Below, piece by piece: positions 9,340-16,836 of a DNA stretch of 64,000 bases (the stretch's first letter is position 1; each line of letters opens with the position of its first letter). The notes beneath the pieces are model-generated. The model was not told the origin of the DNA, did not search any database, and saw only the letters and a list, made by a program, of their open reading frames with translations. This DNA is from PALSA-1003 sp963791945. Its GTDB lineage: Bacteria; Pseudomonadota; Gammaproteobacteria; Burkholderiales; Casimicrobiaceae. A program made the position numbers and the translations under genes. Location: NCBI GenBank assembly GCA_963791945.1, contig CAWBUD010000002.1, positions 2,914,001 to 2,978,000 of the forward strand, read 5' to 3'.

Positions 9340-10122
9340 ATGCTTTCGATCAACGGCATTGCCGTGCCCGACGAGGCGATCGCGCGCGAAGCGCAACAGT
9401 TCGCCGGAACGCCCGACCCGCAAGCTGCAGCGCGCCGCGCGCTGGCGGTGCGCGAGCTCCTGCTCCAGCGCGCGGGAGAGCTCGGCATGCTCGAAGCAGG
9501 CGAGGCGCGCGCGCGGGTCGCCTTCGCGAGCCGTGACGACGAGGACGCGGTGATCTCGGCGCTCATCGATGCCGAGACGCGCGTTCCGCAACCCACCGAG
9601 GCGGAGTGCCGCCGCTATTTCGAGGCGCATCCACGGCGGTTCGATACCGGCGAGCTCGTCGAAGCGCGCCACATCCTCTTCGCGGTCACGCCCGGCACGC
9701 CCGTGGGAGCGCTGCGGGCGCAAGCCGAGCGCACGCTCGCCGCCGTCGCCGCGGAGCCGGGAACGTTTGCCGAGCAGGCGCGCAGCCTGTCGAACTGCCC
9801 TTCAGGCGCGCAAGGCGGCAGCCTGGGCCAGTTCGGGCGCGGCCAGATGGTCCCCGAGTTCGATCGCGCCATCTTCGGCAAGCCGGACGTCGGCGTCCTT
9901 CCGCAGCTCGTCGCGACGCGCTACGGCTTCCACGTGATCGATATCGTGCGACGCATTGCAGGCCGGCCGATGGCGTTCGAGCACGTCCGAGCCGGCATCG
10001 AGGCGTATCTCTCGCGCCGTGCGGAAGAGCGCGCGCTGGCGCAATACGTGCGGATTCTCGCGGGCAAGGCCGAGATCGAGGGCGTCGACCTCGCCGCCGC
10101 GGCAAGTCCACTCGTCCAGTAG
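9340..10122 (+). CDS. PpiC-type parvulin peptidyl-prolyl isomerase
   Basis: A 260-residue protein with an N-terminal helical SurA/NifM-like region (about residues 1-100) and a rotamase domain (about 105-205). Rotamase hallmarks are ARHILFAVTPGTP, then LSNCPSGAQGGSLGQFGRG and MVPEFDRAIF, and a late GFHVIDI. There is no signal peptide or membrane helix, so it should be cytoplasmic, like NifM. It closes the nar operon 21 bases after narI, preceded by GAGAGGAG. A parvulin at this place is seen in other betaproteobacterial nar operons. It presumably helps fold or mature a Nar subunit, but the client is not shown by the sequence. Confidence 0.9.
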   Translation: MLSINGIAVPDEAIAREAQQFAGTPDPQAAARRALAVRELLLQRAGELGMLEAGEARARVAFASRDDEDAVISALIDAETRVPQPTEAECRRYFEAHPRRFDTGELVEARHILFAVTPGTPVGALRAQAERTLAAVAAEPGTFAEQARSLSNCPSGAQGGSLGQFGRGQMVPEFDRAIFGKPDVGVLPQLVATRYGFHVIDIVRRIAGRPMAFEHVRAGIEAYLSRRAEERALAQYVRILAGKAEIEGVDLAAAASPLVQ

Positions 10123-10233
10123 CGCCCGCTGGCGCTCCGTTTCCGCACGAACCACGGGCGTGCACCGCGAAGGTCCGGTGCCCCCGGCGCTAGTCGCTCG
10201 CGGCTCGACCGGCGACGCTGCGGGCTCGCGCCG

Positions 10234-11127
10234 CTACTCGTTCGCGACGCCGTGCGGAACGTGGCCGGCGGCGACGTGTCTCGCCGCCGCTTCGACGTGC
10301 GTGCGCTGATCGTCGAAGTAGAAGTCGGCGCCGAATGCGCGCAGGAATTCGCCCTTGTCGAGCCCGCCGAGAAACAGCGCCTCGTCGATACGGATGTTCC
10401 AGGCCCGCAGCGTTCTGATCACGCGCTCGTGCGCGGGCGCTCCGCGCGCAGTCACCAGCGCCGTGCGGATCGGGCTCCTGTCCCCCGGATAGTCGGATTG
10501 GATCTGATGAAGCGCGGCGAGGAATTTCTTGAACGGCCCGCCGGGCAGCGGGTCGCGCGCGGCTTCGACCTCGCTTCGCGCGAAAGCGTCGAGTCCGGAA
10601 GCCTGATAGATGCGCTCCGCTTCGTCCGAGAAGATCACGGCGTCGCCGTCGAAAGCGATGCGAAGCTCGTCGGTCTCGTTCTTGTAGATGCTGGGAAAGA
10701 TCGTCGCCGCCGCGTAGCCATCGTCGAGCGCGCGCTTGACGTCTTCCGTATCGGCCGAGAGGAAGAGGTGGGAGCCGAACGCGGGCACGTAGCGCGACGT
10801 CGGCTCGCCCTTGGTGAAGGCGGCCCGGCTGATGTCGAGCGCATAGTGCTTGATCGAGTTGAACACGCGCAGGCCGGTGTCGGCCGAATTGCGCGAGAGC
10901 AGGATCACTTCGACGTACTGCTTGTCCGGGCGGTTCAGCCGGAGCAGTTTCTTCACCAGAGTGAACGCCGGACCCGGCGCGAGCAATTCGTCCTCGTGCG
11001 CGATCTGATAGCGCTGATATGCGTCGACGCCCTGCTCCGTGAAGATGCGGTGGCTCTCGGACAAATCGAACAACGCCCGCGACGAGATCGCGACCACGAG
11101 CTTGTCGGCGAGGGTCGGCCTGACCAT
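10234..11127 (-). CDS. 5'-nucleotidase (5-nucleotidase family)
   Basis: A 297-residue cytosolic enzyme that should remove the phosphate from nucleoside 5'-monophosphates. It resembles the cN-I-like bacterial 5-nucleotidase family. Family features are an early LVVAISSRALFDLSESHRIF, then ILLSRNSADTGLRVFNSIKHY near residue 80, and a late LDKGEFLRAFGADFYFDDQ acidic motif near residue 265. It lies convergent to the nar operon, separated by 111 bases. No partner gene is evident. Family assignment is fairly certain; substrate preference is unknown. Confidence 0.88.
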   Translation of the reverse strand: MVRPTLADKLVVAISSRALFDLSESHRIFTEQGVDAYQRYQIAHEDELLAPGPAFTLVKKLLRLNRPDKQYVEVILLSRNSADTGLRVFNSIKHYALDISRAAFTKGEPTSRYVPAFGSHLFLSADTEDVKRALDDGYAAATIFPSIYKNETDELRIAFDGDAVIFSDEAERIYQASGLDAFARSEVEAARDPLPGGPFKKFLAALHQIQSDYPGDRSPIRTALVTARGAPAHERVIRTLRAWNIRIDEALFLGGLDKGEFLRAFGADFYFDDQRTHVEAAARHVAAGHVPHGVANE

Positions 11128-11173
11128 GCGTCATCTTAGCAGGAGGCTGCTCGACCCGTCGCCGCGACGCCGG

Positions 11174-12382
11174 CTACGAGGGCGCGCAGAACACGGGCCC
11201 CTCCAGGAACCACCCCGCAGCGCGCATGCGGGCTGCCTCCGCCGGGTCGACGACGTACCGATGGCGCACTTGCGTGACGTCGCTCCCCGTGCGGAAGAAG
11301 CGGATCACCGGGACGGTCCCCGCCCCGCACACGCCCGCGTCGGGAACGAGCGTGCGGAAGGCTGTGCCCTCGAATGCCCAGTACGGGTTGCTGCCCACGA
11401 TCGCGCACTCGTTCGGATCGGCGGTGAAGAAGTGCGAGTTCGGTCCGATGTCGGGCGTGCCCGTGAAGCGGCATACCGGGAGCGTCCCCGGCGCCGTGCT
11501 CCCGGCGGACCACGCGCGGAAGTGGAACCCGGTGCGAACCCAGAGACCGCTCGCGTCGAGCGCAGCTGCCTCCTGCGGCGACGCCGTAAGGAAATAGTGA
11601 TCTGCCGGGGGATAGAGGAATTCGACGACGTCGACATCGGCCGCGGACGGCGTCGTCGCCGTCGATCCGGTGCCGCCGATCGATAGGACGGCGAGATACG
11701 CGAGCTGCGGCGAATCGACGACGAGATTCGCCGGTCGACTGCCGAGCGCCGCGGGCGTGAAGACGAAAGTGAGCGTGCAGGAGCCGCCGGGCTGGATCGC
11801 CGCGCCGACATAGCAGGTCCCGCCGGTCGCGGCGTAGTCGTAGGCCGCGGGCCCGTTGATCACCAATGCGCTCGGCGTGAGCTTGGCCGGTCCAACGTTG
11901 ACGAGCGCCACGGTGATGTCTGCCGACCGCGTGCCTACCGGTTGTGGCGGGAAGGCCAACGGCGTCGGAGCAAACGAGAGGGAAGCGGTTCCGGCTTGGG
12001 CGTCGACGCCGCGCCCGTAGAAGGCGATGAGCACGTCGGGATCGTCGCTGGTGTTGTGCAGCCACAGTCCTCCGGACGTCTGCCCGGTCACGCGCGGCGC
12101 GAACGTGACGTTAAACGTGCAGGCGGCGCCCGGAGCGAGCGCAAGGCCGCCCGCGCATCCGGCAGCGATGTGCCAGCCCGCGCCGGTCGCGGGATCGATC
12201 GAAACGTCGGTGAACGACCACGGCGCGTTGCCGCAATTGCTGATCATCACGTCGGCGGTGGCGGCGCTTCCGACGGATTCGTTGCCGAACAGGAGGGTCT
12301 GCTGGCTCGCGCACAGGTAGCCCTGCGCGGAAGCGCCGCACGCGAGACCGAGCAAACCCAGCAGGACGAAAAGGCGCTTCGT
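11174..12382 (-). CDS. Secreted choice-of-anchor-D-type protein, possible ACG start
   Basis: A roughly 400-residue exported protein. After the signal peptide come two Ig-like choice-of-anchor D / ASH-type repeats: a GNAPWSF and VTFAPRVTGQTSGGLWLHN segment, then VLTFVFTP-like text. The C-terminal half (about residues 240-400) holds VVEFLYPPADHYFLTASPQE and FRTGSDVTQVRHRYVVDPAE motifs, typical of a repeat found at the end of many secreted betaproteobacterial proteins. No ATG, GTG or TTG opens the signal peptide. The only standard start is a TTG at 12355, which would cut the signal peptide in half. An ACG at 12380-12382, seven bases after GGGAG, would give xKRLFVLLGLLGLACGASAQ, a perfect signal peptide if read as Met. 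The gene follows rocD by 27 bases. Function is unknown. Confidence 0.72.
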   Translation of the reverse strand, partial: TKRLFVLLGLLGLACGASAQGYLCASQQTLLFGNESVGSAATADVMISNCGNAPWSFTDVSIDPATGAGWHIAAGCAGGLALAPGAACTFNVTFAPRVTGQTSGGLWLHNTSDDPDVLIAFYGRGVDAQAGTASLSFAPTPLAFPPQPVGTRSADITVALVNVGPAKLTPSALVINGPAAYDYAATGGTCYVGAAIQPGGSCTLTFVFTPAALGSRPANLVVDSPQLAYLAVLSIGGTGSTATTPSAADVDVVEFLYPPADHYFLTASPQEAAALDASGLWVRTGFHFRAWSAGSTAPGTLPVCRFTGTPDIGPNSHFFTADPNECAIVGSNPYWAFEGTAFRTLVPDAGVCGAGTVPVIRFFRTGSDVTQVRHRYVVDPAEAARMRAAGWFLEGPVFCAPS

Positions 12383-12409
12383 TTCCGAGCTCCCGGCGCG
12401 GGAACCGCT

Positions 12410-13699
12410 TTAGGCTGCGCGCCGCACCCCCTCCCCGAGTTCAGCGAACACCGCGCGCACGTGCTCGACCGCCCAGTCGATTTCCTCTTGCGCGATCACG
12501 AGCGGCGGCGCAAACCGAACCACCGTCCCGTGCGTATCCTTCGACAGCAGCCCGCGCGCGAGCAGCCGGTCGACAACTTCGCGCCCGCTCGTCTTTCGCG
12601 CGTCGACCTCGAGTCCGACGAAGAGTCCCCTGCCACGGATGTCGCGGATCAGCGGGCTCTTGACCGTGCGCAACTGACGGAGCAAATACGCGCCGAGCTC
12701 CGCCGAGCGCTCGATCAGATGCTCGTCGAACAGCACTTCGAGCGCCTCGAGGCCCACGGTCGCAGCGAGCGGATTGCCGCCGAACGTGCTGCCATGGTCT
12801 CCGGGACGGAACACCTGCATCAGCCCGTTCGTCGCCATGAACGCGGAAACGGGCAGCATGCCACCGCCGAGCGCCTTGCCCAGCATCAGTCCGTCGGGCC
12901 GCACGTTCTCGTGCTCGCAGGCGAGGAACTTGCCGGTGCGGCCCATGCCCGTCTGAATCTCGTCGACCAGCAGGAGCACGCGAGCCTTCCGGCAGATGCG
13001 CGCGCATTCGGCGAGGTAGCCTTCCGGCGGCACGACGATCCCGCCCTCGCCCTGGATCGGCTCGACCAGGAACGCGGCGGTATTCGGAGTGATTGCCGCC
13101 TCGAGCGCCGCTGAGTCGCCGAAGGGAACGAGCTTGAATCCCGGCGCGAACGGCCCGAAGCCATCGCCATATTGCGGGTCGGACGAGAAGCCCACGATGG
13201 TGATCGACCGGCCGTGGAAGTTGTTCTCGCAGGCGATGATCTCAGCCTTGCCTTCGGCGATGCCCTTCACCCGATAGCCCCATTTGCGCGCCGCCTTGAG
13301 CCCCGTCTCGACCGCCTCCAGCCCCGTGTTGACCGGCAGCGCGCGATCGAGCCCCGTCAGCCGCGTGAGCTTTTCCAGGAAGGCGGGGAGCTTGTCGGTG
13401 TGCACCGCGCGCGACGTCACGGCGAGCCGTTGCGCCTGTGCGATGAGCGCCTGGACGATGCGCGGGTGCGCGTGCCCGTGACTCACCGCCGAATACGCGG
13501 ACAGCATGTCGAGGTAACGGCGCCCGTTCTCGTCCCAGAGCCAGACGCCTTCGCCGTGCGACATCACCACGGGCAAGGGCTCGTAGTTGAATGCGCCATG
13601 GCGCCGCTCGGTATCGATGAGCGAAGAACCCGGCGCAGCGAGTCCCACGGGACCGCTGACGGTGCCGGTGCGATTCGCGGAACGAACGTTGGTTCTCAT
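12410..13699 (-). CDS. rocD: Ornithine aminotransferase (class III, PLP)
   Basis: A 429-residue class III aminotransferase. It should convert ornithine and 2-oxoglutarate to glutamate semialdehyde and glutamate in arginine/ornithine catabolism. The PLP lysine is Lys275 in GLMLGKALGGGMLPVSAF, with the cofactor Asp in LLLVDEIQTGMGRTGK. The early RRYLDMLSAYSAVSHGHAHP segment is the ornithine aminotransferase version of the family motif, and this separates it from ArgD and GabT. The ATG at 13699 was chosen over an upstream in-frame start because AGGAG sits eight bases before it. A 285-base space upstream probably carries its promoter. Confidence 0.88.
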   Translation of the reverse strand: MRTNVRSANRTGTVSGPVGLAAPGSSLIDTERRHGAFNYEPLPVVMSHGEGVWLWDENGRRYLDMLSAYSAVSHGHAHPRIVQALIAQAQRLAVTSRAVHTDKLPAFLEKLTRLTGLDRALPVNTGLEAVETGLKAARKWGYRVKGIAEGKAEIIACENNFHGRSITIVGFSSDPQYGDGFGPFAPGFKLVPFGDSAALEAAITPNTAAFLVEPIQGEGGIVVPPEGYLAECARICRKARVLLLVDEIQTGMGRTGKFLACEHENVRPDGLMLGKALGGGMLPVSAFMATNGLMQVFRPGDHGSTFGGNPLAATVGLEALEVLFDEHLIERSAELGAYLLRQLRTVKSPLIRDIRGRGLFVGLEVDARKTSGREVVDRLLARGLLSKDTHGTVVRFAPPLVIAQEEIDWAVEHVRAVFAELGEGVRRAA

Positions 13700-13984
13700 G
13701 CTCTTGCTCCTTCGACTCGAGGCTCGCTCGGTCGTTCCGATGGACTTCAAAGCGCCGCGCTCCTCGTGAGAGCACGGCGTCTATTGCGCTCGACGGATGG
13801 CGAAACGACGTCGCGAGGGATCCCGGCTCGCGGGACCGAAGCGTATCAGGAGGGACGCGTGGATCTACTTCGCCAGGACATGCGCGCTATTTTACTCTGC
13901 GTCAGCGCGGCGCAATGTTGCGATGCAAAAACCCGCCCATGTCGACAACAGAAAAAATGCGCGCGAGGAACACTACAAAAGAGA

Positions 13985-14746
13985 CTACCTGAGATTCCAC
14001 TTCGCAACGATCCGGTCGATCGTCCCCTCGGCGCGAAGCTTGGCGAGCGCATCGTTGATCTTCTTCAAAAGCTCTGCATCGCCCTTGCGCACCCCGATGC
14101 CGACGCTCGCCGTAAGCTTCGGCTCGTAGGTCGGCACGAGCCGCGCTCGCAGGCTTACGTTCTGAGCGAGCTGATAGGCGAGGATCGGCGCATCGCCAAG
14201 ACCCGCGGCGAGTCGGCCCTCGCTCACCTCGCGCAGGACATCGGCGAGAGAAGGGTAGAGTTTCACTTCGGCGAACTCCCCTGCACGCTTCAAGAAGTCG
14301 ACGTAGACCGTGCCCGTCTGGGCACCGACGACCTTGCCCTTGAGGTCCCCGAGGGAACGGTAGACGGTCTTGTCGTCGATGTTGACGACCAGGCCCTCGG
14401 GGTAGGGAAATACGGGCTCGCTGAATTCGATCATGTCGCGGCGCGGCGTCGTGACGAGCATCGCCGCGCCGATGATGTCGATCCTGTTTTCGGTGAGCGC
14501 GGGAATCAGCGAGGCAAACGGCGTCATCTGGATGTTCACGTTGAAGCCGGCCTCCGCCGCGATTGAGCGGATCACGTCGATCATCGCGCCTTGAACCTTG
14601 TTCGTCTTCGGATCGAGGTAGGTGAACGGGATGCCGGTCGGCGTGACGCCGACGTTGTAGGTCGATGCCTGGCCGCGCACCGGACGGGGGATCGCGAACC
14701 CGAGCGCGCCCGCGCAAAGCAGATGGATCGAGCCTCGGCGATTCAT
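13985..14746 (-). CDS. Amino-acid ABC transporter periplasmic binding protein (SBP family 3)
   Basis: A 253-residue periplasmic solute-binding protein of the polar amino-acid type. After an N-terminal signal peptide ending near VRGQ come the family motifs GIPFTYLDPKTNKVQGAMID (residues 38-57), ALTENRIDIIGAAMLVTTPRR and LGDLKGKVVGAQTGTVYVDF. The last of these is the typical hinge segment. The ATG at 14746 was preferred. A TTG at 14773 that overlaps the yqiA stop is an alternative and would lengthen the signal peptide. No permease or ATPase gene is next to it, so it would have to work with components encoded elsewhere. The ligand is not predictable. Confidence 0.87.
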   Translation of the reverse strand: MNRRGSIHLLCAGALGFAIPRPVRGQASTYNVGVTPTGIPFTYLDPKTNKVQGAMIDVIRSIAAEAGFNVNIQMTPFASLIPALTENRIDIIGAAMLVTTPRRDMIEFSEPVFPYPEGLVVNIDDKTVYRSLGDLKGKVVGAQTGTVYVDFLKRAGEFAEVKLYPSLADVLREVSEGRLAAGLGDAPILAYQLAQNVSLRARLVPTYEPKLTASVGIGVRKGDAELLKKINDALAKLRAEGTIDRIVAKWNLR

Positions 14747-14769
14747 TTTCGGCACCACGAACGGGACAT

Positions 14770-15420
14770 TCAAGAACGAGCGATGTTACCGGGCATCGCT
14801 TCGGCGCGGAAGCGGCCGTCGGCCCTTACGCCCGCGAACCGCAACACCACAGGGATCTGCGCCGCGAAATCTTGGAAACCATGGTCGCCGCCGCCCTGCA
14901 CGAATTGCCAGGCACCTGCGTAGAAGCTAACCGCGAGACGGTAGTCGAGGACTTCGTCACCGCTCTGCACGAGCAGCAAATAACGCTCGGGACCGGCGAT
15001 CCGGTCGACGCGAAAGTCCGCGAGCTCGCTGACGTCCGATGCGCAAAGCTCGTACTCTTGGCCGGTATAGAGGTTGCGTTGCCGACCGACGTAGACCGCG
15101 AGATCGATGTGCGGGCGGATCGCGGGATTGATCAGCACGGCTCTCGTTCCGTAGCGCTCCGCGAGATAAGTCGCGTAGTAGCCGCCGAGCGAGCTGCCGA
15201 CGAAAGTGATCGAGCGCGCATCGGCAGGCGCCGCACGCTCCACCCAGGCGCATACGGCGCGCACCGCTTCGCTCGGCCGATGCGAAAGCTGCGGCAGGAA
15301 GTACTCGGGACGCTGTTCGCTCGGTAGCGCATCGATCGCGCGGGCGAGCTGCTGCCCTTTGATGGAAGCCGGGGAGCTGTTGAAGCCGTGGAGATACGCG
15401 ATCCGAGTCCCGGGGTTCAC
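14770..15420 (-). CDS. yqiA: YqiA-like esterase (UPF0227, alpha/beta hydrolase)
   Basis: A 216-residue alpha/beta hydrolase of the YqiA family, small esterases acting on short acyl esters or CoA thioesters. The opening IAYLHGFNSSPASIKG, the nucleophile elbow GSSLGGYYAT (Ser near residue 76) and LVQSGDEVLDY followed by GGGDHGF (Asp and His of the triad) are all present. The annotated start is a GTG at 15420 that falls inside a dispersed repeat (15408-15441), so the first four residues (MNPG) come from repeat sequence. It ends a few bases before the binding-protein gene and lies 46 bases after mpl. Confidence 0.88.
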   Translation of the reverse strand: MNPGTRIAYLHGFNSSPASIKGQQLARAIDALPSEQRPEYFLPQLSHRPSEAVRAVCAWVERAAPADARSITFVGSSLGGYYATYLAERYGTRAVLINPAIRPHIDLAVYVGRQRNLYTGQEYELCASDVSELADFRVDRIAGPERYLLLVQSGDEVLDYRLAVSFYAGAWQFVQGGGDHGFQDFAAQIPVVLRFAGVRADGRFRAEAMPGNIARS

Positions 15421-15441
15421 TGCCGCTCACCCCGGGCTACG
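15408..15441. repeat. Dispersed palindromic repeat, copy A
   Basis: A 34-base copy of a GC-rich, partly palindromic repeat with the plan CCCGGGGTTC, a short spacer, GCTCACCCCGGGCTAC. Two more loci in this window carry the same sequence (25171 and 27908). This copy spans the GTG start of the yqiA-like gene. It resembles REP-type elements scattered between genes in betaproteobacteria. Confidence 0.75.
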
Positions 15442-15466
15442 AAGCCGATATGGCGGGCGATGCGCG

Positions 15467-16828
15467 TCATTCACGGGGCGCGACGAAGCGGGCGAGCAGC
15501 TTCTCGTGGATGCCGCCGAATCCGCCGTTGCTCATGACGAGCACCCGATCGCCGGGACGCGCTGCCGCGACGATCGCATCGATCAGCTCCGGAAGGTCGC
15601 TCTTGGTCCGGGCTCGCTCGCCAAGCGGTTCGAGCGCCTCCGCCGGATCCCAGCCCAGGTTGGGCGCATAGCAGAACACGAGATCGGCGGCGGCGAGGCT
15701 TGGAGCGAGCGCGGCCTTCATGGTGCCGAGCTTCATCGTGTTCGAGCGCGGTTCGAGCACCGCCAGAATGCGCGCATCGCCGACTTCGCCGCGCAACGCC
15801 TCGAGCGTCGCCGCGATCGCAGTCGGATGGTGCGCGAAATCGTCGTAGACCGTGATGCCGTCGACCGTTCCGCGGACTTCGAGGCGACGCCTGACACCGC
15901 GGAAGGTCGCGAGCGCGGCAAGGCTTTCGCGCACTGAAACGCTCACGTGGCGGGCCGCGACCACCGCGGCCAGCGCGTTGAGCCGGTTATGCCCGCCGAT
16001 CAGCGCGAAGGACGAGAGCACGCCTTGCCTGGCGCGCACGTGGACGATCGTTCCGTCCCGCGAGATCGTCCAGTCCGCGCTCGCCCCCTCGGCGGCGAAG
16101 CGCTCGACTTCGCTCCAGCAGCCGCGGGCGAGAACCCGAGCGAGATTGGCATCGTCGCCATTCACCACGAGGCGTCCGCTCCTCGGGATCGTTCGCACCA
16201 AATGATGGAACTGGGCTTCGATCGCGGCGAGGTCCGGAAAGATGTCGGCGTGGTCGTATTCGAGATTGTTGAGGATCGCAGTGCGCGGACGGTAATGAAC
16301 GAACTTCGAGCGCTTGTCGGAGAACGCGGTGTCGTATTCGTCCGCCTCGATGACGAAGAACGGCGCGGCGGTGAGCCGCGCCGAGACGCCGAAATCCGTT
16401 GCTACGCCGCCGATCAGGAACCCGGGATCGAGTCCCGCGCGGTCGAGGATCCACGCGAGCAGCGCCGTGGTCGTCGTCTTGCCATGCGTCCCCGCGACCG
16501 CGAGCACCCATTTGTCGCGCAGGACGTTCTCGGCGAGCCACTGCGGCCCGGACGTATAGGCGCGCCCGCTGTCGAGAATCGCCTCGAGGAGCGGGTTCCC
16601 GCGCGAAATCGCGTTGCCGACGACGAAGACTTCAGCGTCTCCCGCGACAGTCTTCAACTGCGCTGCGTCGTAGCCCTCGGTGAGCGCGATGCCCAGCGCG
16701 GCGAGCTGCGTGCTCATCGGCGGATAAACGTTGGCGTCGCACCCGGTGACAACATGCCCCGCCGAGCGCGCGAGCGCGGCCAGCCCGCCCATGAACGTGC
16801 CGCAGATGCCGAGGATATGCAGGCGCAT
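15467..16828 (-). CDS. mpl: UDP-N-acetylmuramate:L-Ala-gamma-D-Glu-meso-DAP ligase
   Basis: A 453-residue Mur ligase of the Mpl type. It reattaches recycled tripeptide to UDP-MurNAc in peptidoglycan recycling. The N-terminal dinucleotide-like fold opens with MRLHILGICGTFMGGLAALA. The ATP loop is AVAGTHGKTTTTALLAW (about residues 106-122), followed by the Mg-binding FFVIEADEYDTAF and LNNLEYDHADIFPD. The later VYDDFAHHPTAIAATLEALR is the Mpl/MurC signature. Length agrees with E. coli Mpl (457). The ATG at 16828 lies eight bases after the stop of the TPR-glycosyltransferase gene, so the two are almost certainly co-transcribed. Confidence 0.97.
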   Translation of the reverse strand: MRLHILGICGTFMGGLAALARSAGHVVTGCDANVYPPMSTQLAALGIALTEGYDAAQLKTVAGDAEVFVVGNAISRGNPLLEAILDSGRAYTSGPQWLAENVLRDKWVLAVAGTHGKTTTTALLAWILDRAGLDPGFLIGGVATDFGVSARLTAAPFFVIEADEYDTAFSDKRSKFVHYRPRTAILNNLEYDHADIFPDLAAIEAQFHHLVRTIPRSGRLVVNGDDANLARVLARGCWSEVERFAAEGASADWTISRDGTIVHVRARQGVLSSFALIGGHNRLNALAAVVAARHVSVSVRESLAALATFRGVRRRLEVRGTVDGITVYDDFAHHPTAIAATLEALRGEVGDARILAVLEPRSNTMKLGTMKAALAPSLAAADLVFCYAPNLGWDPAEALEPLGERARTKSDLPELIDAIVAAARPGDRVLVMSNGGFGGIHEKLLARFVAPRE

Positions 16829-16836
16829 GGGCGTCG

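Noticed and set aside
10123..10233. Possible terminator between the nar operon and the 5'-nucleotidase gene
   Set aside because: Short inverted GC stretches are present but no T-run follows on either strand.
13700..13984. Promoter of rocD in the upstream space
   Set aside because: There are TTGCGC and TAAAAT boxes on the minus strand near 13890-13920, but their 15-base spacing is poor, so no site is called.
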